From UPXZ01 sp047974405 (GTDB lineage: Bacteria; Bacteroidota; Bacteroidia; Bacteroidales; Paludibacteraceae), in assembly GCA_047974405.1 (NCBI GenBank), contig JBKECI010000072.1, forward strand, positions 1 to 64,000: a DNA stretch of 64,000 bases, read 5' to 3'. Both the position numbers and the translations under genes were made by a program. This document shows positions 16,917 through 25,133 of this stretch, piece after piece. Within the stretch, counting starts at the first letter, position 1; every line of letters starts with the position of its first letter. The notes under the pieces were generated by a model. That model did no database searches. It was given only the letters and a program-made list of their open reading frames with translations, and had not been told where the DNA came from.

Positions 16917-18173
16917 ATGTATAAAATAAGAATTTTTTTTGTAGTTGTTATTCTTTTTGCTGTTTCTCAACTGTCTGTAGGGCAGAATAATACTAACTCT
17001 CCATATACCCGTTTCGGATATGGAGATGTAACTGAAAGTGTCTCTACAGAGTCGCGAGGTAAAGGAGGTATTGCCATTGGCACTCGCTCAAGTGGCGCCA
17101 TCAATCCAGAAAATCCAGCTTCATACAGTAGTGTGGACAGTTTGACGTTTATGTTTGATGTAGCCACTTCCTTTAGATATTCCCGTTTTTCGTCGGGGAC
17201 TTTATCCAATCAAACTTTAAATGCCAATTTGGAATACATCACTATGCGTTTTCCGGTGGCAAAAAATTTGGGTATTAGCGCAGGGTTGATCCCATATTCT
17301 TTTTTGGGATACAATTTTTTGACTAATGATTCTGTAACAATGCCTGTGTATGGGGGTGAAGATCCAAAAAAAATATATTATACACAAACTTTTACTGGAG
17401 CCGGAGGCTTTTCGCAAGTATATGCAGGGTTGGCTTATAAAGCTTTCGATCATATATCTTTAGGGGTAAATTGCTACTATTTGTTTGGGAACATAAGTAA
17501 CTCTCGTTCAGAGGTTGAAAGCAACAGCTCATCATCCACAAATTTTGTCAATAACCAGCTGACCGTTTCCGACGTAAGGCTAAGATACGGTTTGCAATTT
17601 TTCAATACATTTAATAAGCGGCACAATGTAACATTGGGCTTGATATATGAAAACAAAACCAAACTGAATGGTAGTTTCACTTCCGTACTGAACAACACAA
17701 CCCTCAACGAAGAGAAAAACTTTGAACTGCCTCAGATGTTTGGCGTTGGAGCGAACTATACGCTGGACGGGCGGTTGTCGTTAGGGATAGACTACAAAAC
17801 ACAAGCCTGGGGAGATGCGCTGTTTTTCGGAAAGACCGACTCGCTTGTCAATTCCTCCAGATTGGCTGTCGGTGCCGAATACATTCCCAATCCTTACGGC
17901 AGAAAAATATCTGATAGAGTAATTTATCGCATTGGGTTGAATACATCTAGCCCTTATTACAAAGTGGGGGCAAATCAATTACCCAAAAATTATGGTTTAA
18001 GTCTTGGAATAGGTTTGCCGATTCGCGATAATTTTACAAATAAGGTAAGCTATATCAACGCCTCTTTGGAATACGGAAAAATCGGTTCAACTTCAAAATT
18101 GCGAGAAGATTACTTTAAGCTTACGATAAGCGCCTCGATGAATGAACTTTGGTTTTTTAAGAGAAAACTTTGA
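16917..18173 (+). CDS. Outer membrane beta-barrel protein, function unknown
   Basis: 418 residues: signal peptide ending about SQLSVGQ, then NNTNSPYTRFGYGDV, a conserved opening of a Bacteroidota barrel family, and alternating amphipathic strands with many Gly/Asn turns. The protein ends in WFFKRKL rather than a classic terminal aromatic. Similar proteins sit upstream of lptC in related genomes, as here (27-base gap to lptC ATG), which suggests an outer membrane biogenesis or LPS-related link, but no activity is known to me. Start at ATG 16917 gives a normal signal peptide. Confidence 0.78.
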   Translation: MYKIRIFFVVVILFAVSQLSVGQNNTNSPYTRFGYGDVTESVSTESRGKGGIAIGTRSSGAINPENPASYSSVDSLTFMFDVATSFRYSRFSSGTLSNQTLNANLEYITMRFPVAKNLGISAGLIPYSFLGYNFLTNDSVTMPVYGGEDPKKIYYTQTFTGAGGFSQVYAGLAYKAFDHISLGVNCYYLFGNISNSRSEVESNSSSSTNFVNNQLTVSDVRLRYGLQFFNTFNKRHNVTLGLIYENKTKLNGSFTSVLNNTTLNEEKNFELPQMFGVGANYTLDGRLSLGIDYKTQAWGDALFFGKTDSLVNSSRLAVGAEYIPNPYGRKISDRVIYRIGLNTSSPYYKVGANQLPKNYGLSLGIGLPIRDNFTNKVSYINASLEYGKIGSTSKLREDYFKLTISASMNELWFFKRKL

Positions 18174-18200
18174 TATGTATAAGTGTTGAGCCAGCAACAA

Positions 18201-18797
18201 ATGAAATCATTCCCAACCTCCCGTTGCATAAAAAATATGGTAGTGGTGCTATCCATGCTTGTTCTGGTATTTTGTGGAACGGGATGCAAAGGTGATAAGC
18301 CTCCAAAAACAGCAACAAAAATAACAACAAAAACAGCAGAAGAGAATAAAAGCCTACCCCGTTTGCATGCCGACGAAATCATTACCGTCATTTCAGACTC
18401 TGGGGTAACACGCTACCGCATTTACACCAAGCAGTGGGATGTTTACGACACCCCTCCCGAACCCTACTGGGACTTCCCAAAAGGGATTCATTTTGAGCGT
18501 TTTAACGAAGATTTGGTAGTAGATGCCAATATCCATGCAAACAAGGCACGCTATTTCGACCAAAAAAAACTTTGGGAACTGCAAGGTAAAGTTCGTGCCA
18601 TCAATATACAGGGCGAGATGTTCGAATCCGAAAGACTCTATTGGAACTCAGCAGAACAACGGATATATTCCGATACCGTTGTTAAAATAACACAACAAAA
18701 AAGAATTTTTACAGCAATTAATTTTAACTCCAACGAATCGCTGACCCGTTATAATTTTCAACAGTTAAAGGGAGAGATAGCTATTGAGGACGAATAG
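18201..18797 (+). CDS. lptC: LPS export ABC transporter periplasmic protein LptC
   Basis: 198 residues. Lipoprotein-type N-terminus (hydrophobic segment then GTGC, Cys about 29), unlike the membrane-anchored LptC of enterobacteria. The LptA/LptC-like beta-jellyroll follows, with KGIHFERFNEDLVVDANIHA and LWELQGKVRAINIQGEMFESERLYW. It receives LPS from the LptBFG extractor and hands it to the periplasmic bridge. ATG 18201 is chosen; the GTG at 18183 adds six residues with no support. A Lys/Thr-rich linker (TATKITTKTAEENK) follows the lipobox. Downstream of a barrel gene in the same direction. Confidence 0.88.
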   Translation: MKSFPTSRCIKNMVVVLSMLVLVFCGTGCKGDKPPKTATKITTKTAEENKSLPRLHADEIITVISDSGVTRYRIYTKQWDVYDTPPEPYWDFPKGIHFERFNEDLVVDANIHANKARYFDQKKLWELQGKVRAINIQGEMFESERLYWNSAEQRIYSDTVVKITQQKRIFTAINFNSNESLTRYNFQQLKGEIAIEDE

Positions 18798-18878
18798 TAA
18801 TTTTGGCTCAATGTGTCTTTTAGATAACAGATCTGCTTTTTTAACACTTCTGTATGAGGAGTTTTGAAAATTTGTCCA

Positions 18879-18886
18879 TATATTTG
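18879..18886 (+). promoter_or_regulatory. -7 box of the ECF-S/PRTase/DUF362/ferredoxin operon (TATATTTG)
   Basis: Exact TAnnTTTG, 25 bases before ATG 18911. I found no known riboswitch fold in the 113 bases between lptC and this gene. Confidence 0.5.
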
Positions 18887-18910
18887 CGATTCAACTAAAA
18901 AACAATTGAT

Positions 18911-19420
18911 ATGAATAATACTGTTAAACTCTACACGTTACCGCTGAACGATATCAAAGCATATCTTTTTGTCGGAATTTTTGTTTTGGGTAATTTACTT
19001 TTTCCACAGTTAGCACATCTCGTCCCACAAGGGGGATTAATTCTTCTTCCCATATACTTTTTTACCCTTATAGCAGCTTACAAGTATGGTATTCATGTAG
19101 GGGTACTAACTGCCGTATTATCTCCGGTAATCAACAGTCTGCTGTTTGGCATGCCACCTGTCGCAGCATTGCCTTCTATTCTGATAAAATCAATTTTGTT
19201 GGCAGTATCTGCGGCATTACTGGCAAAAAAATATGGTAATGTATCCATTGTCGCTATTTTATTTGCTGTTTTTATTTACCAATTGGCTGGCTCTGCATTG
19301 GAATGGATACTGACCAAAGATTTTTCACTTGCCATTCAAGATATAAAAATAGGTGTTCCGGGAATTATTTTGCAGATAGTTGCCGGCTACTTTATTCTTA
19401 AAATGTTAGAAAAAGTTTGA
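18911..19420 (+). CDS. ECF transporter S component (substrate-binding membrane subunit)
   Basis: 169 residues, almost all hydrophobic, with about six membrane segments (for example AYLFVGIFVLGNLLFPQL, LILLPIYFFTLIAAYKYG, SILIKSILLAVSAALLA). The LPIYFFTLIAAYKYG.. LTAVLSPVINSLLFGMP arrangement is typical of S components of energy-coupling-factor importers. No EcfA or EcfT gene is nearby, so it would have to use a shared energising module. The vitamin or base it binds cannot be read from sequence; the tightly linked phosphoribosyltransferase (1-base gap) hints at a nucleobase-like or ribosylated ligand. Confidence 0.83.
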   Translation: MNNTVKLYTLPLNDIKAYLFVGIFVLGNLLFPQLAHLVPQGGLILLPIYFFTLIAAYKYGIHVGVLTAVLSPVINSLLFGMPPVAALPSILIKSILLAVSAALLAKKYGNVSIVAILFAVFIYQLAGSALEWILTKDFSLAIQDIKIGVPGIILQIVAGYFILKMLEKV

Positions 19421-19421
19421 C

Positions 19422-19823
19422 ATGTTGGAAACAAAAAGCTTTGACGAGGTTCTGAAACGATTTCGCGATATTAAATTTCATGAAGACTTTGACCTGATTG
19501 TAGCCATTGCCAACGGAGGAATAATTCCGGCTGCAATCATCAATCAACGCTTAAATATTGAATATAGGCTATTGAAAATAAATTTGAGAGATATTAATCA
19601 AAAAGCAATATTTGAAATTCCAAAGCTTATTTCCCCCATTGATTTTGATTTTAGAGACAGAACCATACTGCTGGTAGAAGACAGAATAAAGACCGGAGCT
19701 ACTATAAATTTTGCCATATCACTATTGCAAAAGGCAAAGCAAATAAAAACTTTTGCTGTCAATGGCAACGCAGATTACGCACTTTATAACGAGAGTTGCT
19801 TTAAGTTTCCCTGGATTTTGTAA
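19422..19823 (+). CDS. Type I phosphoribosyltransferase-fold protein
   Basis: 133 residues, short for the family. PRPP loop LLVEDRIKTGATINFAISLL at about 86-105 matches the ED/DDxxxTGxT signature; an earlier IANGGIIPAAII (about 29-40) is the other PRPP/pyrophosphate loop. Xanthine/hypoxanthine-type enzymes share this layout, but the base-binding hood is small and I cannot name the substrate. The start is one base after the stop of the ECF-S gene, so the two are translationally coupled and probably act on the same compound: uptake, then ribosyl-phosphate transfer. Cytoplasmic. Confidence 0.8.
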   Translation: MLETKSFDEVLKRFRDIKFHEDFDLIVAIANGGIIPAAIINQRLNIEYRLLKINLRDINQKAIFEIPKLISPIDFDFRDRTILLVEDRIKTGATINFAISLLQKAKQIKTFAVNGNADYALYNESCFKFPWIL

Positions 19824-19886
19824 CGAGAGAAAATCAAAGGACAAAACGTCATATTTCTCAACCAAATTCAAAAAAAATGCATCACT

Positions 19887-20831
19887 ATGGACAGACGAAA
19901 TTTTCTTAAAGCCATAGCAATTGCCGGCGCCGCTGTTGCTGTTAAAAATACGAGTGCAATGGCTACGATGGTACAAAGATTTGAGACAAACTCTGTTTCT
20001 ACCTCGTCAAAATACGACTTGGTGGCAGTATTGGGAGGCGATCCGCAAGCAATGTTCCGAAAAGCCGTTGCCGAGATAGGAGGAATGGGTAAATTTATCA
20101 AAAAAGGGGATAAAGTAGTGGTAAAACCCAATATAGGTTGGGATAAGACACCTGAGTTGGCGGCCAATACCAATCCACAACTCATCAGCGAAATAATTAC
20201 CCAATGTTTCAAGGCTGGAGCCAAAGAGGTTACGGTTTTTGACCATACTTGCGACGAATGGACTAAATGTTACAAAAACAGCGGGATAGAATCTGCTGCA
20301 AAATCGGCAGGAGCAAAAGTGCTTCCGGCACATTTGGACAGTTATTATAAAAAAGTATCTCTTCCACAAGGCGTAAAACTCAAATCCACAATGATTCATG
20401 AGGCAATCATTAATTGCGACAAATGGATTAATGTCCCAATTTTGAAAAACCACGGAGGAGCACAAATGACAATTTCTATGAAAAACTATATGGGAATAGT
20501 ATGGGACAGAGGGTATTTCCATAAAAATGATTTACAACAATGTATTGCAGATGTGTGTACTTACGAAAAAAAACCGGTGCTGAATGTAGTAGATGCGTAT
20601 AGACTGATGAAAACCAGCGGTCCCAGAGGAAGATCCGAAACCGATGTGGTACTTGCCAAGGGACTGTTTGTATCACAAGATATTGTTGCGGCAGATACAG
20701 CTGCCACCAATTTTTTCAACCAAGTACGGGAAATGCCTCTCGACAGGGTTTCGTATCTGTCAAAAGCCCAAAGCCTAAAGGTAGGAACCATGAACTTGGA
20801 TAAGATGAAAGTTAAAAAAATAAAGATGTAG
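19887..20831 (+). CDS. DUF362 domain protein with Tat signal
   Basis: 314 residues. Twin-arginine signal MDRRNFLKAIAIAGAAVAV, so it is exported folded, often with a cofactor. DUF362 body: VVVKPNIGWDKTPELAANTNP (about 73-93), a long central region with few Cys (TCDEWTKC, ..NCDKWINVPILKNHG), and VVDAYRLMKTSGPRGRS. Unlike many DUF362 proteins it lacks its own ferredoxin CxxCxxC motifs; the next gene, 14 bases on, supplies many Fe-S clusters. The two likely form a membrane-attached redox pair. Biochemical role unknown. Confidence 0.86.
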   Translation: MDRRNFLKAIAIAGAAVAVKNTSAMATMVQRFETNSVSTSSKYDLVAVLGGDPQAMFRKAVAEIGGMGKFIKKGDKVVVKPNIGWDKTPELAANTNPQLISEIITQCFKAGAKEVTVFDHTCDEWTKCYKNSGIESAAKSAGAKVLPAHLDSYYKKVSLPQGVKLKSTMIHEAIINCDKWINVPILKNHGGAQMTISMKNYMGIVWDRGYFHKNDLQQCIADVCTYEKKPVLNVVDAYRLMKTSGPRGRSETDVVLAKGLFVSQDIVAADTAATNFFNQVREMPLDRVSYLSKAQSLKVGTMNLDKMKVKKIKM

Positions 20832-20845
20832 AACCGAGTACGTCT

Positions 20846-22369
20846 ATGCTAAAAAAGATAAGAATAGGAATCTCTGTGGTTGTTTTTATTTTAATAACAC
20901 TTCTTTTTCTCGATTTTACCAGTCTTATAGCGCCAAAATTTCAGATATTGGCAAACATCCAGTTTATTCCGGCACTCCTTGCCCTCAACATAGCGGTAGT
21001 ATCGGTATTAATATTTGTAACCCTCATTTTCGGAAGAATTTATTGTTCTTCCGTTTGCCCGATGGGAGTTTATCAAGACATTGTGGGTTGGCTTTCGAAA
21101 CGATTAAACAAGCGAAAGAGATATACTTTCAGTAAAGCAAAAACCACTCTTCGTTGGACTATTTTGCTGGTAACAGTTGTGAGTTTTCTGTTTGGCTTTA
21201 CCTTTTTACTCGGTTTGCTCGACCCTTACGGAGCTTACGGACGTATCGCCACACATCTTTTTCGACCAGCGTACCTATTGGGAAACAATACTTTAGAAAG
21301 TATTTTTACCTTTTTCGGCCATCATACTTTTTACAAAGTCGGCGTTTACACTCTGAGTATTTTCTCCACCATTGTATCTTTGCTCACATTGGTAGGGGTG
21401 GGCGTACTTGCCTGGAGAAACGGGCGCACTTACTGCAACAGTCTATGTCCGGTAGGAACACTGTTGGGGGTTTTGAATAAGTTTTCGTTATTCAAAATAA
21501 GATTTAACGAAAAATGTACCCTTTGCGGTGTCTGTACAAAGGAATGCAAAGCCTCCTGCATCGATTTTAAATCGAAAACAATTGATTATAGCAGATGTGT
21601 AAATTGTTTTGATTGTGTGGATGTTTGCAAATTTGATGCAATGAGCTATTCTTTTTCATTAAAAGAAAAGATGGGTCAACAGGTAGAAAAGCACAATCTG
21701 GATGACTCGAAGAGACGTTTTTTATCTGTATTTGCGGCAATAATAGCTTTGGTTACGTCTAAGGCTATTGGCAATACAGCAACGGAGCCATTTCGCAACA
21801 AAAAACCGGTGGTGCGAAAAACTCCGATAGCTCCACCCGGAGCCACTACTTTTGATAAACTTGACAGTAAATGTGTTTCATGTCATCTATGTGTCAGCAG
21901 ATGCCCTTCTCATGTTCTGAAACCTGCGTTTACTGAATACGGCATTGGAGGGATAATGCAGCCTGTGATGAATTTTGACAAAGGGTTTTGTAATTACAAC
22001 TGCATTATTTGCACTCAAGTGTGCCCCACAGGAGCCTTATCTAAACTTGACAAGGAACAAAAACATCATACTCAGATGGGGCAGGTACAGTTTGTGATTG
22101 AAAACTGCATCGTATTTACCGAAGAGACGCAGTGCGGAGCCTGCTCCGAGCATTGCCCTACCCAAGCGGTATTTATGGTGCCATACAAAGGAAATCTGAC
22201 CATTCCCAATACCAATATAAATATTTGTGTGGGATGCGGAGGGTGTGAATATGTATGCCCGGCCAAACCGTATAAAGCCATTTATGTAGAAGGATTGACA
22301 AAACAAAATACGATAACCATTAAAGAAGAGAAGAGAGAAAAAGTAATTATAGATGATTTTGGGTTTTAG
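20846..22369 (+). CDS. NapH/NapG-like polyferredoxin membrane protein
   Basis: 507 residues. N-terminal membrane helices (about 7-27, 41-62, 103-125, 168-190) carry two CxxxCP motifs (Cys 67/71 and Cys 197/201) as in NapH/NosR/RdxA-type proteins. Two 4Fe-4S motifs follow (Cys 224-227-230-234 and 251-254-257-261). An internal twin-arginine-like segment KRRFLSVFAAIIALV (about 289-303) then leads into a second ferredoxin block (Cys 343-346-349-353, 382/386/389/393, 430/433/437, 461-464-467-471) like NapG. It therefore reads as a NapH-NapG fusion passing electrons between the quinone pool and a periplasmic partner, probably the DUF362 protein. No nitrate reductase genes are in view, so a Nap role is not supported. 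Confidence 0.87.
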   Translation: MLKKIRIGISVVVFILITLLFLDFTSLIAPKFQILANIQFIPALLALNIAVVSVLIFVTLIFGRIYCSSVCPMGVYQDIVGWLSKRLNKRKRYTFSKAKTTLRWTILLVTVVSFLFGFTFLLGLLDPYGAYGRIATHLFRPAYLLGNNTLESIFTFFGHHTFYKVGVYTLSIFSTIVSLLTLVGVGVLAWRNGRTYCNSLCPVGTLLGVLNKFSLFKIRFNEKCTLCGVCTKECKASCIDFKSKTIDYSRCVNCFDCVDVCKFDAMSYSFSLKEKMGQQVEKHNLDDSKRRFLSVFAAIIALVTSKAIGNTATEPFRNKKPVVRKTPIAPPGATTFDKLDSKCVSCHLCVSRCPSHVLKPAFTEYGIGGIMQPVMNFDKGFCNYNCIICTQVCPTGALSKLDKEQKHHTQMGQVQFVIENCIVFTEETQCGACSEHCPTQAVFMVPYKGNLTIPNTNINICVGCGGCEYVCPAKPYKAIYVEGLTKQNTITIKEEKREKVIIDDFGF

Positions 22370-22383
22370 TTGCAAGAAGCGTA

Positions 22384-22701
22384 TTATCTTTTTTTCTTTT
22401 TTCTATCAACAAAAATATGGAGTAAAAAATCTTTAGGATAATAGATAAGCATTCTCGGTCCCGAAAACCGCATGATTTCTCTCATCTCCTCCCGTTTTTG
22501 CTTGTTGTAACAATGGATTTTGCAATCGGCACAAGCCCCTTTCTCATCTCCAAATGGGCATTTTGTCAATCTTGTTGTGGCGTATGCAAGCATCGAATTA
22601 CAGGTTTCACAAAGTCTGCCCTTTGCAGTACTATGCTTTTTTCGACAGTAAATATGAATCATTTTTTCGATGGTGGCTATCTCGTATTTTATGGAAGACA
22701 T
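22384..22701 (-). CDS. YgbA-type protein (nitrous oxide-stimulated promoter family)
   Basis: About 105 residues from ATG 22701 (MSSIKYEIATIEKMIHIYC); the ATG at 22743 would overlap the MerR gene and is less likely. Family signature: IATIEKMIHIYCRKKH, LCETCNSMLAYATTRL, KCPFGDEKGACADCKIHCY, MRFSGPRMLIYYP. Six Cys suggest metal binding. In Proteobacteria the family is induced by nitrogen oxides; the role is not defined here. The C-terminus is unusually basic (DRKKKKR). It follows the MerR gene by about 25 bases on the same strand and converges on the ferredoxin gene. Confidence 0.83.
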   Translation of the reverse strand: MSSIKYEIATIEKMIHIYCRKKHSTAKGRLCETCNSMLAYATTRLTKCPFGDEKGACADCKIHCYNKQKREEMREIMRFSGPRMLIYYPKDFLLHIFVDRKKKKR

Positions 22702-22726
22702 AGATAAAAAGTGGATATGTGTGTTA

Positions 22727-23041
22727 CTAAATTTTAGATTCAATACTTTTTAGTTCTTTACGGATATTTTTTAGCCGTTCGACTAATTCTTGTTGTTTGG
22801 CGACAATATCTTTCTTCTCGCTAAGTTTTTCTTTTACCCCTTTAAGTGTAAGCTTTTGGTCATCAATCAGATATCTTATCTGTTTTATAGTCTGAATATC
22901 CTCTTTAGAATAAAATCGTGTCTTTTTATCATTCCGTTTGGGTTTTAGCTGTTCAATTTCTTTTTCCCAAAATCGTAGCGTAGATATTTTTACTTGAAAC
23001 ATTGTGGCTACTTCCGAAATAGAATAATATATTTTTTCCAT
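22727..23041 (-). CDS. MerR family transcriptional regulator
   Basis: 104 residues from ATG 23041 (MEKIYYSISEVATMF), the family start; an upstream ATG at 23113 would overlap the transglycosylase gene and add 24 odd residues. The MerR winged helix YSISEVATMFQVKISTLRFWEKEI, RFYSKEDIQTIKQIRYLI, then a coiled-coil dimerisation helix at the C-terminus with no effector domain. The short C-terminus suggests a MlrA/CueR-unlike, ligand-free regulator common in Bacteroidota. Adjacent to the YgbA-type gene, which may be its target or simply co-transcribed. Confidence 0.9.
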   Translation of the reverse strand: MEKIYYSISEVATMFQVKISTLRFWEKEIEQLKPKRNDKKTRFYSKEDIQTIKQIRYLIDDQKLTLKGVKEKLSEKKDIVAKQQELVERLKNIRKELKSIESKI

Positions 23042-23096
23042 AAAATAGGTGGTATAATGTCTTCTAAAAAAAAATAATAGGACGCCTATTGTCATC

Positions 23097-24431
23097 TTAC
23101 TTTCCGACAACAAGCCGCTGTCCTTTCAATATTTTTGTCTTTTTACCCATCCGGTTCCAACTTTTGAGTTGTGATACGCTCACGCCATATTTCTTAGCTA
23201 TCCCGCTTAGCGTTTGCCCCCTTTTAACAGTATGATAAGTTGTTTTTTTGCTTGAAACAGCTCTACTTTGTTCCGGTATGGTAGTTTCATCTCGTCTCAG
23301 GTTTGCAAAAACATCCGATTTGTATGCGAATACTTCGTTCATTTTATCAATAAACTGACTGGCATAATTAATGGGCAGGCAAATGGAGTAGGGTTTGATG
23401 TCTCCGGGTACGATGTCTTTTTTGTACTGTGGATTGAGTAAGCGCAATTCTTCAATGGGAATGTTGAGTACCGAAACTATTTGATCGAAATATATGCGGT
23501 TATTCACGGTTACAGTATCGGTAAAAGAAGACAATCGTACCTTAGTCGGGCATAAATTGTGTTCCTTGTGGTATCTGATAGTATAATTTGCCGCTATGAA
23601 TATAGGGACATAACCCCTTGTTTCTCGCGGCAAATAGGAATATATTTCCCAAAAATCGCGTTTCCCTCCCGATCGCCTTATTGCTTTATTCACATTACCC
23701 GGTCCACAGTTGTACGCTGCGATAGCCAAATTCCAGTCGCCATAGATAGAGTACAGATCTTTCAAATATTTTACGGCAGCATTAGTCGATTTTATTGGGT
23801 CAAATCGGTCGTCAACCAATGAGTTTATTTCCAAATTGTACATTCTACCCGTTGAAATCATAAACTGCCAAAGTCCTCCTGCTCCTGCACGCGATATGGC
23901 AGTTGGATTTAAGGCCGATTCGATAATGGGTAGGTATTTGAGTTCGAGCGGAAGATTAGCGGCATTGAGCGCTTCCTCAAAAATAGGAAAATAATACTTG
24001 CTCAACCCCAGCATATATTCCACCTCTTTACGTCTTTTTTGTGTATAGACTTCGATAAATGATTTTACGGCAGAGTTGAAAGGCATTTCGATGATATGGG
24101 GTAATTTTTTCAGTCTGTTTTTGTATTCATCGTCTATAACTATAGGGTTTAATTGTTGCAAACATTCGGATGGAGTATTTCTATCTACTGCCCAAGAATA
24201 GAGCAAAAAGTCTAATGAACTGTCGAAATCGTCGGGTACAACGACAACGGTATCCGATTCATTTTCATTTTCGTTTTCATCGTCCAGATTTTCGGTGTCA
24301 ATGTCGTTGATAAGTGTATTGGACGTTATTTTTGTGGCAGGTTGTTGAGAGGACGCATATACAAAAGCTATGATACAAAGTAAAAGTAGTACAAAATGTC
24401 GTTTAAAAATTATATTGGTTATCGATTTCAT
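23097..24431 (-). CDS. Membrane-bound lytic murein transglycosylase with LysM (MltD-like)
   Basis: 444 residues: N-terminal hydrophobic signal (FVLLLLCIIAFVYASSQ), acidic linker (LDDENENENESDTVVVV), SLT catalytic domain at about 140-300 with ALNAANLPLELKYLPIIESALNPTA (catalytic Glu in PIIES), SRAGAGGLWQFM and IAAYNCGPGNVNKAI, and one C-terminal LysM (HTVKRGQTLSGIAKKYGVSV, about 397-441) that binds peptidoglycan. Cleaves glycan strands with 1,6-anhydro product. It ends the parA-parB-DUF5683 gene string (19-base gap), an arrangement repeated in Bacteroidota, so cell-wall turnover may be coupled to division or chromosome partition. Confidence 0.92.
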   Translation of the reverse strand: MKSITNIIFKRHFVLLLLCIIAFVYASSQQPATKITSNTLINDIDTENLDDENENENESDTVVVVPDDFDSSLDFLLYSWAVDRNTPSECLQQLNPIVIDDEYKNRLKKLPHIIEMPFNSAVKSFIEVYTQKRRKEVEYMLGLSKYYFPIFEEALNAANLPLELKYLPIIESALNPTAISRAGAGGLWQFMISTGRMYNLEINSLVDDRFDPIKSTNAAVKYLKDLYSIYGDWNLAIAAYNCGPGNVNKAIRRSGGKRDFWEIYSYLPRETRGYVPIFIAANYTIRYHKEHNLCPTKVRLSSFTDTVTVNNRIYFDQIVSVLNIPIEELRLLNPQYKKDIVPGDIKPYSICLPINYASQFIDKMNEVFAYKSDVFANLRRDETTIPEQSRAVSSKKTTYHTVKRGQTLSGIAKKYGVSVSQLKSWNRMGKKTKILKGQRLVVGK

Positions 24432-24450
24432 CTCGGAGAAAAATAGTTAA

Positions 24451-25131
24451 TTAAAAATTCAGGCTGCATTGCAGCCCGTATGCGCTGCGTGAGTCATTCA
24501 TCAATTGAATACGGGAAGGGAGTATATTCAGCACTAAATCGGGCGATATGTCAAAATTATACAGATGGGCATCTACGTACGCTTCGAGAAGTACCAAACC
24601 GTAATATCCGACAGAGAGTATTATACTTAAATCTCTGTAACGGCGAAAATAATCTTGCTTTGTTTTAAGCGCTTTCTCGTAAGCTGTGATTCCACCGGGA
24701 AACGTGTCTATTGTATAGCCTTTTGGCAAAATATCTATATGGCTATTAGTGGCAGGGTCATCGTCAATAATATCTCTGTAAGCATTTTTATAAGAGGTAT
24801 AACGACTATTGTTCCAAGATATTGCATAGGCAAATCCTAAAAATCCTCCGTAAACAAAAGGAAGTTTCCAGTATTTTTTATTTACTATTTGACCGTAGCC
24901 GGGAACAATGGCTCCCATCCAGATGGCTTTTACGGGATCGGGCTGAAATTTTACAGAAGAAATTGTATCTATTTTTAAAGTATCGATGATGCTTTCAGAT
25001 ACAATATTGTTTGTTTCTACATTAATTATGGTATCCGGCTGTTGAAGAAAGACAGAATCGGCAATTTCTTGAGATTTTCCTTCCACAAGGATTAGCGTCA
25101 ATGCCAATAGTATGAAAAACAGCTTTTTCAA
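24451..25131 (-). CDS. DUF5683 family protein
   Basis: 226 residues: signal peptide (MKKLFFILLALTLILVEGKSQ), Ser/Thr/Ile-rich N-terminal linker, then the DUF5683 core DPVKAIWMGAIVPGYGQIVNKKYWKLPFVYGG (about 85-117), a hydrophobic pair of segments (GFLGFAYAISWNN, IILSVGYYGLVLLEAYVDAHL) and FDISPDLVLNI. Probably a periplasmic/membrane protein. Start is 2 bases after the parB stop, so it is coupled to parB. No activity known to me; conserved between parB and a lytic transglycosylase in the phylum. Confidence 0.88.
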   Translation of the reverse strand: MKKLFFILLALTLILVEGKSQEIADSVFLQQPDTIINVETNNIVSESIIDTLKIDTISSVKFQPDPVKAIWMGAIVPGYGQIVNKKYWKLPFVYGGFLGFAYAISWNNSRYTSYKNAYRDIIDDDPATNSHIDILPKGYTIDTFPGGITAYEKALKTKQDYFRRYRDLSIILSVGYYGLVLLEAYVDAHLYNFDISPDLVLNILPSRIQLMNDSRSAYGLQCSLNF

Positions 25132-25133
25132 GA

